Assembly (NCBI RefSeq): GCF_013340205.1
Contig: NZ_BJTG01000008.1
Span: 124,001-188,000 of the forward strand
Direction of reading: 5' to 3'
DNA from: Anaeromyxobacter diazotrophicus
GTDB lineage: Bacteria; Myxococcota; Myxococcia; Myxococcales; Anaeromyxobacteraceae
Length of the DNA stretch: 64,000 bases
The translations under genes were made by a program, and so were the position numbers. The notes below the pieces were generated by a model. That model was not told the origin of the DNA, ran no database searches, and was given only the letters and a program-made list of their open reading frames with translations. The number at the start of each line of letters is the position of its first letter. Position 1 is the stretch's first letter. Positions 7,035 to 15,234 of the stretch are shown in pieces.

Positions 7035-9299
7035 ATGGATCTCGGCACCGCCTCCATCGTCGCCACCTCGATCGGCGTCGCCGCGACCTTCGCGGCCGGC
7101 ATGGTGGGCCGGCGCGCGCTGCGGGCGCGGGCCGACGCGCGGGCGCTGGCGGAGCTCACCGCGCGCCAGCGCGACCTGCCGCGCTCGCTGCACCCGGTCA
7201 TCGACCCGGACATCTGCATCGGCAGCCTCTCCTGCCTGAAGAGCTGCCCCGAGGGCGACATCCTCGGCATCGTCGGCGGCGCCGCCCACCTCGTCCACGC
7301 CGACCACTGCGTCGGCCACGGGCGCTGCGCCGCCGAGTGCCCGGTGGGGGCCATCCAGCTCGTCTTCGGCACCGCGCGGCGCGGCGTGGACCTGCCGGAG
7401 GTGGACGCCGCGTTCGAGTCCTCCCGCCCCGGCGTCCACGTCGTGGGCGAGCTGGGCGGCATGGGCCTCATCAAGAACGCCATCCGGCAGGGGCTCGAGT
7501 GCGCGGAGTACCTCGCGGAGGCGCTGGCGCGCCGCCCCGGCCCGGGCGGCGAGGGGGTCGTGGACGTCGCCATCGTCGGCGCTGGCCCGGCCGGCCTCGC
7601 CACCGCGCTCGGCCTCCGGCACGCCGGCCTCGACTTCCGCGTCCTGGAGCAGTCCACCCTCGGCGGCGCGGTGGCGCACTACCCGCGGCAGAAGGTGGTG
7701 ATGAGCGAGACGGTCGAGCTGCCGTTCTACGGGCGGTTCGGGAAGCGCCGCATCTCCAAGGAGGAGCTGCTCCACAGCTTCGAGAAGATGGCGGCGAAGG
7801 GGCAGCTCCGCGTCGAGGAGGGCGTCAAGGTGGTGGGCCTCGAAGGCGCCGACGGCGCGTTCGAGGTGCTGACCGCCGGGCACGGCCGGGTGCGCGCCCG
7901 CAAGGTCGTGCTGGCGGTCGGCCGGCGCGGCACGCCCCGCCGCCTCGGCGTGCCGGGGGAGGAGCTCGAGAAGGTGGTGTACGGGCTCACCGACCCCGAG
8001 CAGTACCGCGGCGCCAAGGTGCTGGTGGTGGGCGGCGGCGACGCGGCGCTGGAGGCGGCGCTGGCGCTCGCCGGCGAGCCCGGCACCGAGGTGACGCTCT
8101 CCTACCGCGGCGCGGCGCTCGCCCGCTGCCGCGAGGCGAACCGCCGAGAGGTGGAGGCGGCAGCCGCAGCGGGCCGGCTCGCGCTCCTCCTCGCGTCCGA
8201 GGTGCGGCGCGTCGCGCCGCGCGAGGTGGTCCTCTCCGTCGGAGGGGCCGAGCAGCGGCTCCCCAACGACCACGTGGTGGTGAACGTCGGCGGCGAGCTG
8301 CCGCTCGAGCTGCTCCAGCAGTGCGGGGTGCAGATGCGCCGCTACTTCGGCGAGGCGCCCGGCGCGCACCGGCACGGCCCGGCGGGCGCGCGCGAGCGGC
8401 TCCTCGCGGGGGCGCTGGAGAAGGACCGCGCGCAGCGCCGCTTCGAGCACCGGCTGGCGCTCGCCTTCGCCGCCGCGGGGGCGCTCCTCCTCGCGTTCCT
8501 GGCCTGGAAGGGCCGCCACTACTACCCGCTCGCCGCGCCCGACCGGCGCCTCTCCCCGCTGCACCGCTCGATGCGCTCGGCCGGGCCGTGGGGCCACGGG
8601 GTCGGCATCGGCGCGACCCTGTTCATGCTGTCGAACTTCCTCTACGCGGCGCGCAAGCGCTTCGCCTTCATGACGCGCTGGGGGCACATCCGCTCCTGGC
8701 TGCACTTCCACGTCTTCGTCGGCTTCATGAGCCCGCTCGTGATCGCCTTCCACGCGGCGTTCCAGTCGAAGAACCTGCTCGCCACCGGCACCGCCTCGTC
8801 GCTGGCGGTGGTGGTCCTGACGGGCATCGTCGGCCGGTACATCTACGGGCTCGTGCCCTCGTCCGGCGGCAAGGCGCTCGAGCTGGAGGAGCTGCAGGGC
8901 GCCTTCGTCCGGCTCCGGGACGAGATCGAGCCGCTCATGGGGCGCGCCCGCGATCCCGAGCGCATCCGGCGCCTCTTCGACCGCGCCACCGTCCCGGCCG
9001 CCCGCGGCTCGCTGCTGCTCCTCCTCGTCGAGCTGCCCTTCCTCTCCCTCGCCACCCGCGCCGACCTCCTGCGCGTGCGGCGCCTCTTCCCCGCCCGCGA
9101 GACCTACCAGGTGGTCCACGACGCCTACCTGCGGCTCCGGCGGCTCACGGTCCAGATCGGCTTCTACCGCTCGCTGAAGCGGCTCCTCGGCGGCTGGCGC
9201 GTCTTCCACGCCTCGCTGGCGGTGTTCCTGGTGCTCGCCATCGCCGCCCACATCGGCCTCTCCCTCTACCTCGGCTACGGCCTCGGGCTCCTCCGCTGA
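7035..9299 (+). CDS. Inner-membrane oxidoreductase: ferredoxin-like Fe-S, YpdA/TrxB-like FAD-NAD(P), cytochrome b-like membrane domain
   Basis: 754 aa. One N-terminal membrane segment (about 7-25). Then a ferredoxin-like pair of sites (C61, C67, C71; C92, C98, C102), an FAD Rossmann motif GAGPAG (182-187) and a second nucleotide-binding motif VVGGGDAALEA near residue 335. The C-terminal part has five hydrophobic segments (about 475-495, 520-540, 555-576, 585-605, 723-748) with histidines (HFH near 556, FH near 573, FH near 724, H near 736) placed as possible haem b ligands. It probably oxidises NAD(P)H or ferredoxin and passes electrons into or across the membrane. The second Cys of each Fe-S motif is replaced (S64, H95). 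The stop overlaps the next start (TGATG). The ATG is chosen because GAGG precedes it and the N-terminal membrane segment follows. Confidence 0.8.
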   Translation: MDLGTASIVATSIGVAATFAAGMVGRRALRARADARALAELTARQRDLPRSLHPVIDPDICIGSLSCLKSCPEGDILGIVGGAAHLVHADHCVGHGRCAAECPVGAIQLVFGTARRGVDLPEVDAAFESSRPGVHVVGELGGMGLIKNAIRQGLECAEYLAEALARRPGPGGEGVVDVAIVGAGPAGLATALGLRHAGLDFRVLEQSTLGGAVAHYPRQKVVMSETVELPFYGRFGKRRISKEELLHSFEKMAAKGQLRVEEGVKVVGLEGADGAFEVLTAGHGRVRARKVVLAVGRRGTPRRLGVPGEELEKVVYGLTDPEQYRGAKVLVVGGGDAALEAALALAGEPGTEVTLSYRGAALARCREANRREVEAAAAAGRLALLLASEVRRVAPREVVLSVGGAEQRLPNDHVVVNVGGELPLELLQQCGVQMRRYFGEAPGAHRHGPAGARERLLAGALEKDRAQRRFEHRLALAFAAAGALLLAFLAWKGRHYYPLAAPDRRLSPLHRSMRSAGPWGHGVGIGATLFMLSNFLYAARKRFAFMTRWGHIRSWLHFHVFVGFMSPLVIAFHAAFQSKNLLATGTASSLAVVVLTGIVGRYIYGLVPSSGGKALELEELQGAFVRLRDEIEPLMGRARDPERIRRLFDRATVPAARGSLLLLLVELPFLSLATRADLLRVRRLFPARETYQVVHDAYLRLRRLTVQIGFYRSLKRLLGGWRVFHASLAVFLVLAIAAHIGLSLYLGYGLGLLR

Positions 9300-11122
9300 T
9301 GCGCTCCCTCCCGCTCGCCCTCGCCGCGCTCCTCCTCGCCGCGCCGGCCGCGCGGGCCGCCGACGTCTTCTCCCCCGGCGACCTCTCGCGCGCCCACGCC
9401 GCGCTGTCGGGCCTCCAGAACTGCACCAAGTGCCACCCCCGCGGCGAGCAGCTCTCGCAGGCGCACTGCCTCGAGTGCCACCGCGAGCTGGCGCCCCGGG
9501 TGCAGGCCGGGCAGGGTTTCCACGGCCGGCTCGCGCCCAAGGAGCGCGACTGCTGGGCCTGCCACCACGAGCACCAGGGCCGGGACGCGGCGCTGGTCGA
9601 GTGGGGCCCGGGCGGCGCGCGGCGGTTCGATCACGCCCGCACGGGCGCGCAGCTCGGGGGCAAGCACCAGGCGGTCGCGTGCGACCGGTGCCACGATCCC
9701 CGCCTGGTGCAGGACTCCGCCGTGAGGAAGCTCCTCGCCGAGCAGCCGCGCCGCAAGACCTACCTCGGCGCGCCCGCCCTCACCGCCTGCGCCAGCTGCC
9801 ACTTCGACGAGCACCGCGGCCAGCTCGGCGCCGACTGCGCGCGCTGCCACCGCGACGGCGGCTGGAAGCCCGCCCCGGGCTTCGAGCACGCCCGCACCAG
9901 CTACCCGCTCACCGGGAAGCACGCCCGCGTCGCCTGCGCGAAGTGCCACGCGCCCGCCGCCGCCCCCGCCGCCGAGCCGGGAGCGCTCACCGCCCCGGTC
10001 CACCCCGACGCCTTCGCGCGCTACCGCCCGCTCGCGCACGCGAGCTGCCTCGACTGCCACAAGGACGCGCACGAGGGGCGCTTCGGCCAGGACTGCGCCC
10101 GGTGCCACACCACCGAGGACTGGCGCCGCATCGTCTCCGGCGCGGGCGCCGAGCGCGCCTTCCACCAGAAGACGCGCTACCCGCTCGAGGGCGCGCACCA
10201 GACCGTCGCGTGCGTGGCTTGCCACGGGCCGTTCCGCGGCGAGCCGGCCCGCTTCAAGCCGCTCGCCTTCGGCGCCTGCACCGACTGCCACGCCGACGCG
10301 CACGCCGGGCAGCTGGCGCGCCAGGGGCCGGCGGCCGGCCGCTGCGACCGGTGCCACGAGGTGCGCGGCTTCCAGCCGGTCAAGTTCGGCCTGGAGGAGC
10401 ACGAGAAGACGCGCTACCCGCTCGCCGGCGCGCACCGGGTGGTGGCCTGCGCCGCCTGCCACCCGCAGGAGCCGCGGCTCGCCGACCGGCTGCCGGAGGC
10501 GACCCGGGCCGAGCTGGCGCGCCGCGGCCGCCCGGCGCGCGTCTCCCTGGCCGTGTACGCGCTGGCGGGCGACCTCGCCCGCTGCGAGACCTGCCACGCC
10601 GACCCGCACCAGGGGCAGCTCGTGCGCCCGCAGGGGTGCGCCGCCTGCCACGCGGTGGACTCCTTCCACCGGGTGCGGTTCGACCACCAGCGGGAGAGCC
10701 GCTTCGCGCTCGCCGGGAAGCACGCCTCCGCGCCCTGCGCCGCCTGCCACCGGCCGGAGCCCGGGCCGTCCGGCGCGGCGGTCCGCTACAAGCCCCTCGC
10801 GGTCGCCTGCGCCGGCTGCCACCAGGACGCCCACCTCGGCCAGCTCGCGCCGAAGGAGGGCGGGCCGACCGACTGCGCCCGCTGCCACGGCGCCGACGAC
10901 TGGAAGAAGACGCGCTTCCAGCACCAGCCGCCCTTCACCGACTACGCGCTCACCGGGAAGCACCTGAAGGTCGCCTGCGCCAAGTGCCACCCCGCGGTGC
11001 AGGTCGCGCCGGGGACGCTCGCGCGGCGCTACCGCGGGCTGCCGCGCGCCTGCGAGGCGTGCCACGCCGACTTCCACCAGGGCGCCTTCCGCGGCTTCGA
11101 GCCGACGAGGTTCAGCCGATGA
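9299..11122 (+). CDS. Periplasmic multihaem cytochrome c, 20 CxxCH motifs
   Basis: 607 aa with a signal peptide (about residues 1-21, ending ARAA). I count 20 CxxCH haem-binding motifs and no other cysteine pattern. The protein is modular: a block with Y-x-L-x-G-K/A-H followed by CxxCH recurs (TSYPLTGKH, TRYPLEGAH, TRYPLAGAH, SRFALAGKH, TDYALTGKH), usually after a D-x-H-x-G-x-x-G segment, suggesting repeated duplication of a 2-4 haem unit. It belongs broadly to the cytochrome c3-like/doubled CXXCH group. As the second gene of the operon it is the likely periplasmic wire between the inner-membrane oxidoreductase and the outer-membrane porin. The start overlaps the previous stop by one base; the end overlaps the next gene as ATGA. 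Confidence 0.9.
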   Translation: MRSLPLALAALLLAAPAARAADVFSPGDLSRAHAALSGLQNCTKCHPRGEQLSQAHCLECHRELAPRVQAGQGFHGRLAPKERDCWACHHEHQGRDAALVEWGPGGARRFDHARTGAQLGGKHQAVACDRCHDPRLVQDSAVRKLLAEQPRRKTYLGAPALTACASCHFDEHRGQLGADCARCHRDGGWKPAPGFEHARTSYPLTGKHARVACAKCHAPAAAPAAEPGALTAPVHPDAFARYRPLAHASCLDCHKDAHEGRFGQDCARCHTTEDWRRIVSGAGAERAFHQKTRYPLEGAHQTVACVACHGPFRGEPARFKPLAFGACTDCHADAHAGQLARQGPAAGRCDRCHEVRGFQPVKFGLEEHEKTRYPLAGAHRVVACAACHPQEPRLADRLPEATRAELARRGRPARVSLAVYALAGDLARCETCHADPHQGQLVRPQGCAACHAVDSFHRVRFDHQRESRFALAGKHASAPCAACHRPEPGPSGAAVRYKPLAVACAGCHQDAHLGQLAPKEGGPTDCARCHGADDWKKTRFQHQPPFTDYALTGKHLKVACAKCHPAVQVAPGTLARRYRGLPRACEACHADFHQGAFRGFEPTRFSR

Positions 11123-11964
11123 CTCCGCTCCTCCTCGCGCTGGCGCTGGCCGCGGCGCCCGACCTGCGCCCGCGCCCGCCCCACCCGGACGACACCCACT
11201 GCGAGAAGTGCCACACCACCGACGGCTGGCAGGAGGTGGCCTTCGCGCACGAGCGGACCGGCTTCCCGCTCGCCGGCGCGCACCGGCGCGCGAGCTGCAA
11301 GGCGTGCCACGCCGAGAGCTTCACCCGCGCGCTGGGCCGCGACTGCGGGTCGTGCCACCGCGACGTGCACCAGGGCCGCCTCGGCGCGCGCTGCGCCGGC
11401 TGCCACGAGGAGACCGACTGGAAGACGCGCTTCGACGCCGACGCGCACCGGCGCGGGAACTTCCCGCTGGTGGGGCGCCACGCCTTCATCCCCTGCCAGG
11501 AGTGCCACGGCGACCGGCGCGACCGCGGCTTCAGCCGGCCCACGCCGCAGTGCCTCGCCTGCCACCAGCGCGACTACGACCGGACCGCCGTCACCGCCAT
11601 CGACCACCGCGCGGCCGGCTTCCCCACCACCTGCCAGCAGTGCCACCAGCCCTGGCGCTTCGCGGGCGCCTTCTTCGCGCAGCACGAGGCGTGCTTCCCC
11701 ATCGCCTCCGGCCGCCACGCCGGGATCCGGTGCCTCGACTGCCACACCAGCTTCACCGGCCCGATCAACCTCAACGGTCAGTGCAACACGGGGACCGCGC
11801 ACTGCCAGAAGTGCCACGACTGCGGCCGCCACCCGCAGGTGGCCGGCTTCGGCTGCTTCGACGCGAAGTGCTACCAGTGCCACCCGGGCGGCAACGCCGG
11901 GACGAGCGCGCTGCGCGGGGGCGGGAGCGCCGCCCTGCGCCGCGGCGGGAGGATCGGACCATGA
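11119..11964 (+). CDS. Exported multihaem cytochrome c, 10 CxxCH motifs
   Basis: 281 aa. A short hydrophobic start (MTPLLLALALAAAP) acts as signal peptide. Ten CxxCH motifs run from about residue 28 to 255, with the same TGFPLAGAH-x-CKACH style of module as the 20-haem protein, so the two are probably related by duplication. The last part has extra cysteines (a CDC-type segment near CQKCHDCGRH). It probably works inside or next to the porin as the through-membrane cytochrome, or in the periplasm. It starts inside the previous stop codon (ATGA) and ends the same way, so its translation is tied to its neighbours. Confidence 0.88.
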   Translation: MTPLLLALALAAAPDLRPRPPHPDDTHCEKCHTTDGWQEVAFAHERTGFPLAGAHRRASCKACHAESFTRALGRDCGSCHRDVHQGRLGARCAGCHEETDWKTRFDADAHRRGNFPLVGRHAFIPCQECHGDRRDRGFSRPTPQCLACHQRDYDRTAVTAIDHRAAGFPTTCQQCHQPWRFAGAFFAQHEACFPIASGRHAGIRCLDCHTSFTGPINLNGQCNTGTAHCQKCHDCGRHPQVAGFGCFDAKCYQCHPGGNAGTSALRGGGSAALRRGGRIGP

Positions 11965-12947
11965 GCGCGCGCCTCTCCTTCCCGCTCGCGCTCGGCGCCC
12001 TGGGCGCCGGCACCGCGCTGGCGCTCGCCGGCGCCTGCGGCCTCCCTGGCGGCTCGTCCGGCGCGACCTTCTCCCACGCCTCCAAGTTCGTCGTGACGGG
12101 CTCGCACCAGGCGCTCGCCTGCGCCGACTGCCACGACCCGGCGAAGCCCTCCTTCGCGCTGGCGGACGGCGGCGTCGACTGCCTGCACTGCCACGCGCAG
12201 GCGGACGTGACGCCGATGCACGCCGGCGTGGGGGGCTTCGGCTACGACGACGCCTCCTGCATCGGCTGCCACAAGGACGGGAAGACGCCCCAGTTCGACC
12301 ACACCTTCTTCCCCATCGCCGCCGGCGCGCCCCACCAGAACCTCGCCTGCGCCGACTGCCACGGCGCGACGCGGGCGGTGGCGGACCTGCAGTGCATCAC
12401 CTGCCACACCCACGACCCCACCACCACCAACGCGGCCCACACCGGCGTGACCGGCTACAGCTACGACTCGCCCTCCTGCTACGGCTGTCACAAGGACGGG
12501 CGCGGCGGCCTGCCGTCGAACCACGACGCCGAGCTCTTCCCGGTGACCGGGACCCCGCACGCGGCGATCGCCTGCTCGCAGTGCCACGGCGCGACCAAGG
12601 CGCTCGCGGACCTCCAGTGCCTCGGCTGCCACGCGAAGACGGACATGGCGACGACGCACGCGGCGGTGCCCGGCTCGGCCACCGGCCGCCTCAGCAACAA
12701 GACCTTCGCGAACTACCAGTACGTACTCGCCGCCTGCATGGCCTGCCACGCCGACGGCGGCTACCACCTCTCGCAGCACCCGTCGGCGAGCGGCACCTCG
12801 ATGGTGTCGGATCACCACCGCCCCTTCTGCCTCGCCTGCCATCAGACGATGCGCCCGGCGAGCGGCGTGAAGCCGTGGGGGCAGGACTTCAAGACCTTCA
12901 CCTGCCTCGACTGCCACACCAACAACAGCGGCGGGGGTGGAGGGTGA
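11961..12947 (+). CDS. Multihaem cytochrome c, 11 CxxCH motifs, possible outer-surface lipoprotein
   Basis: 328 aa. The N-terminus is a signal sequence with a possible lipobox (ALAGAC, Cys near residue 27), so it may be lipid-anchored. Eleven CxxCH motifs follow. An internal duplication is plain: CADCHGATRAVADLQCITCH and CSQCHGATKALADLQCLGCH each sit in a block that also carries a C-x-x-C-H-K-D-G motif. The C-terminus ends in five glycines. Lipid-anchored decahaem-type cytochromes are the usual cell-surface component of porin-cytochrome conduits; that role is inferred from position. GTGA overlap with the porin gene. Confidence 0.87.
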   Translation: MSARLSFPLALGALGAGTALALAGACGLPGGSSGATFSHASKFVVTGSHQALACADCHDPAKPSFALADGGVDCLHCHAQADVTPMHAGVGGFGYDDASCIGCHKDGKTPQFDHTFFPIAAGAPHQNLACADCHGATRAVADLQCITCHTHDPTTTNAAHTGVTGYSYDSPSCYGCHKDGRGGLPSNHDAELFPVTGTPHAAIACSQCHGATKALADLQCLGCHAKTDMATTHAAVPGSATGRLSNKTFANYQYVLAACMACHADGGYHLSQHPSASGTSMVSDHHRPFCLACHQTMRPASGVKPWGQDFKTFTCLDCHTNNSGGGGG

Positions 12948-14698
12948 CGGTCCGCGCGCGCTGGCTGGCCCTCCTCCTCGCCGCCGCGGCGCTCGCGGCC
13001 GGCGCGCCCGCCCGCGCCCAGGAGGCCGCGGACGCGCCGCCGCCCCGGCGCGCGGCCAAGGCGCCGGCGCGGCCGTTTCCCGCGCTCGCGCAGCCGAAGG
13101 CGGCCGGCCCGGTGGCGGTGAAGCCGGTGAAGCTGCACGCGCGGGCGGCCGGCCTCGGGACCGTGCTCTCCGTGACCGCGCGCCGCGCCTACCTCGACGC
13201 CGGCGCGAAGGACGGCCTCGCCCCGGGCCGCGAGCTGCGGCTCGAGCGCAAGGGTCGCCCGGCCGGCCGCTGCACCGTCGAGGCCGTCTCGGACCGCGGC
13301 GCCACCTGCGCCGGGCAGGACCTGCGCGCCGGCGACACCTTCGCGCTCGCCGCGCCGCCCCCGGCCGCCGCCGTCTCGCGCACGCAGGCGGCGCCTCCGC
13401 CCCCGCTGGCGCCGGCCGAGGTGTCCCGCCGCCGCGCCGCGCTCGAGGCCGCTCCGGTCGCCCGGGTGGAGTACGTGGCGCCGCCGCGGCTCGAGACGGC
13501 GCGGGGCCCGCAGCGGGTCGAGGTGAGCTTCCTCCACCTCAGCTCCTTCAGCTCGGGCGGTCCGGGCCTGTCGCAGGACCGGCTGGAGGCGCGCGTGTAC
13601 GGGGCGGAGGTCGGCGCCGGCCTGCGCCTCTTCCTCGACGCGAGCGGCGTCTACCGCGCCACCGCCTCGTCGCCGTCCGAGCGCTTCCGCCCGGGCGACG
13701 CGGCCTACCTGGAGGTGCGCGAGCTGCAGCTCACCACCCGCGAGCCGGACCGTGCGTACGCCTTGTCGGTGGGGCGGATCCTGCCCTGGGCCGCCCCCGG
13801 CTCGACCGTCTTCGACGGCGCGCAGCTCGGCTGGCGCGGGCGCCTCGGGGAGCTGGGCGTGTTCGGCGGGGCGGTGCCGGACGCCGTCACCACCGGCCTC
13901 GGCACGAGCCGCGCCACCGCCGGCGCGTACGGCGCCCTCGAGCACGCGACCGACGCGGTGCTCGTGCGCGCCGAGGGGCGCGTCGCCATGGTGCGCTCGC
14001 CCGAGCTCGGCACGCGCCTCGAGACCGAGGCGCTCGGCCACGGCTGGCTGTGGCGCGCGCTCGACCTCTCGGGGCAGGCGCGGCTCGGCTTCGGCGGCGA
14101 CCGCAACGCCCCCGCAGCGCTCGACGCGGCGCGGGTGGACCTGTCGGGCCGGCTGGCCGAGCCGCTCTGGCTCACCGCCAGCTTCCGGTACGTCGGCCTC
14201 TTCACCCCGGACGCCGCCTCGCCGGCGCTCTTCCCCGGCCCGGCGCGGCACGCCGACCTCACCGCCTCGTGGGACGCCTCGCGCCACCTCACCCTGCGCG
14301 CCATCGCCGGCTACGCCCGCGACCTCTCGAGCGGGCTCGACCGCAAGTACGCCGGCCCGGAGCTGGCGCTGCCGCACCTCTTCGGCCGGTACGGGTCCGC
14401 CTCGGCCGGCTGGCTGGAGGAGCGCGGCTGGGCGGGCGGGCGGAGCGTCTGGGTGCAGGGCGAGGGCGACGCCCTCCTCGGCGCGCGCCTGCTCCTGCGC
14501 GCGTCCTTGTACATGGACGCGCGCCCGCCGCCGCTGTCCGACACCACCACCGTCGGCTTCGTCGCGAGCGCCACCCGGGACCTCGCCGCGTGGCTGCGCC
14601 TGCGGCTCTCCGCCATGGGGCGGCTCGGCGTCGCCACCAGCGCGACCGACACGCTGGGCGGGATCTCGGTCCTGGCCGGGCTCGACGGCCTCTACTGA
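12944..14698 (+). CDS. Outer-membrane beta-barrel porin of the multihaem conduit
   Basis: 584 aa. Signal peptide to about residue 25 (ending ARA-Q), an Ala/Pro-rich linker, and a small SH3-like beta domain (about 65-145, LGTVLSVTARRAYLDAGAKD onward). Then a long region (about 185-584) of alternating amphipathic strands rich in Tyr, Leu and Gly that ends LAGLDGLY with a terminal aromatic, as in outer-membrane barrels. No cysteines suitable for haem. It shares the layout of porin-cytochrome conduit proteins (MtrB/Omb-type) but I cannot assign it to one family by eye. The GTG start overlaps the previous TGA and has GGTGGAGG just before it. Last gene of the operon; a hairpin follows at 14715. Confidence 0.75.
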   Translation: MTVRARWLALLLAAAALAAGAPARAQEAADAPPPRRAAKAPARPFPALAQPKAAGPVAVKPVKLHARAAGLGTVLSVTARRAYLDAGAKDGLAPGRELRLERKGRPAGRCTVEAVSDRGATCAGQDLRAGDTFALAAPPPAAAVSRTQAAPPPPLAPAEVSRRRAALEAAPVARVEYVAPPRLETARGPQRVEVSFLHLSSFSSGGPGLSQDRLEARVYGAEVGAGLRLFLDASGVYRATASSPSERFRPGDAAYLEVRELQLTTREPDRAYALSVGRILPWAAPGSTVFDGAQLGWRGRLGELGVFGGAVPDAVTTGLGTSRATAGAYGALEHATDAVLVRAEGRVAMVRSPELGTRLETEALGHGWLWRALDLSGQARLGFGGDRNAPAALDAARVDLSGRLAEPLWLTASFRYVGLFTPDAASPALFPGPARHADLTASWDASRHLTLRAIAGYARDLSSGLDRKYAGPELALPHLFGRYGSASAGWLEERGWAGGRSVWVQGEGDALLGARLLLRASLYMDARPPPLSDTTTVGFVASATRDLAAWLRLRLSAMGRLGVATSATDTLGGISVLAGLDGLY

Positions 14699-14714
14699 CG
14701 GGGCCGCCCGGGCA

Positions 14715-14751
14715 GGCGGCGGCGTGTCGCTCCGGGCGAGCGCGCGCCGCC
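14715..14751. terminator. Bidirectional hairpin between porin and ferritin genes
   Basis: GGCGGCG (14715-14721) pairs with CGCCGCC (14745-14751), enclosing a second stem CGCTC/GAGCG (14728-14732 with 14738-14742). It lies between two convergent genes and starts 16 bp after the porin stop. Confidence 0.5.
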
Positions 14752-14759
14752 CCGAGCCT

Positions 14760-15107
14760 TCACTTGCGCTTGCCGCGGTCGCCCGGCTCGAGCTCGCCCG
14801 AGGCCTCCTCCTTCTCCTCCTCCTCGGCGATGGGTCCCGGCTTCTCGAGCTTGCGGTCGAGCTGCCGGGCGAAGGCGGGGTCGTTGCGGCGGATCCACTC
14901 CAGGATCATCGCCGCGTGCTCCTTCTCCTCGTCGCGGTTGTGCTCGAGGATGCTCTTCAGCTCCGCGTCCGCGATGACGTCGATGCGCTGCTGGTACCAG
15001 TCGACCGCCTCCAGCTCCTCCTGCAGCGAGGTGTACGCGCGGTGCAGATCGCGGGTCTTGGGCGAGAGGCTTTCGAACGGCTCGTGGTAGCCGGCGGAGT
15101 TGGCCAT
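14760..15107 (-). CDS. Encapsulated ferritin-like protein (EncFtn)
   Basis: 115 aa, very close in pattern to the encapsulated ferritin of Rhodospirillum rubrum: EELEAVDWYQQR and LEHNRDEEKEHAAM. The iron-site residues E31, E61 and H64, entry-site E30 and E33, and W37 line up at a constant offset of one residue. EncFtn is a half-ferritin that forms a ring of dimers, oxidises Fe(II) and normally works inside an encapsulin nanocompartment. The C-terminus is a 20-residue Glu/Lys-rich tail (EEEEKEE, then GDRGKRK), which may or may not act as the targeting peptide. No encapsulin shell gene is next to it. ATG at 15107 has GGGAG seven bases upstream. Confidence 0.9.
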   Translation of the reverse strand: MANSAGYHEPFESLSPKTRDLHRAYTSLQEELEAVDWYQQRIDVIADAELKSILEHNRDEEKEHAAMILEWIRRNDPAFARQLDRKLEKPGPIAEEEEKEEASGELEPGDRGKRK

Positions 15108-15234
15108 CGGTGCTCCCCTGGGGCGTGTTGGCGTGTGCGCTCAGGGTAGGCATCCCCCGGGGCGGGGTCCGCTCCCTTTGGGAGGCGCCCCACCGGGTTT
15201 CTCTTTCTCCCTCGCCCCGCGCAGCGCCTCCTCT

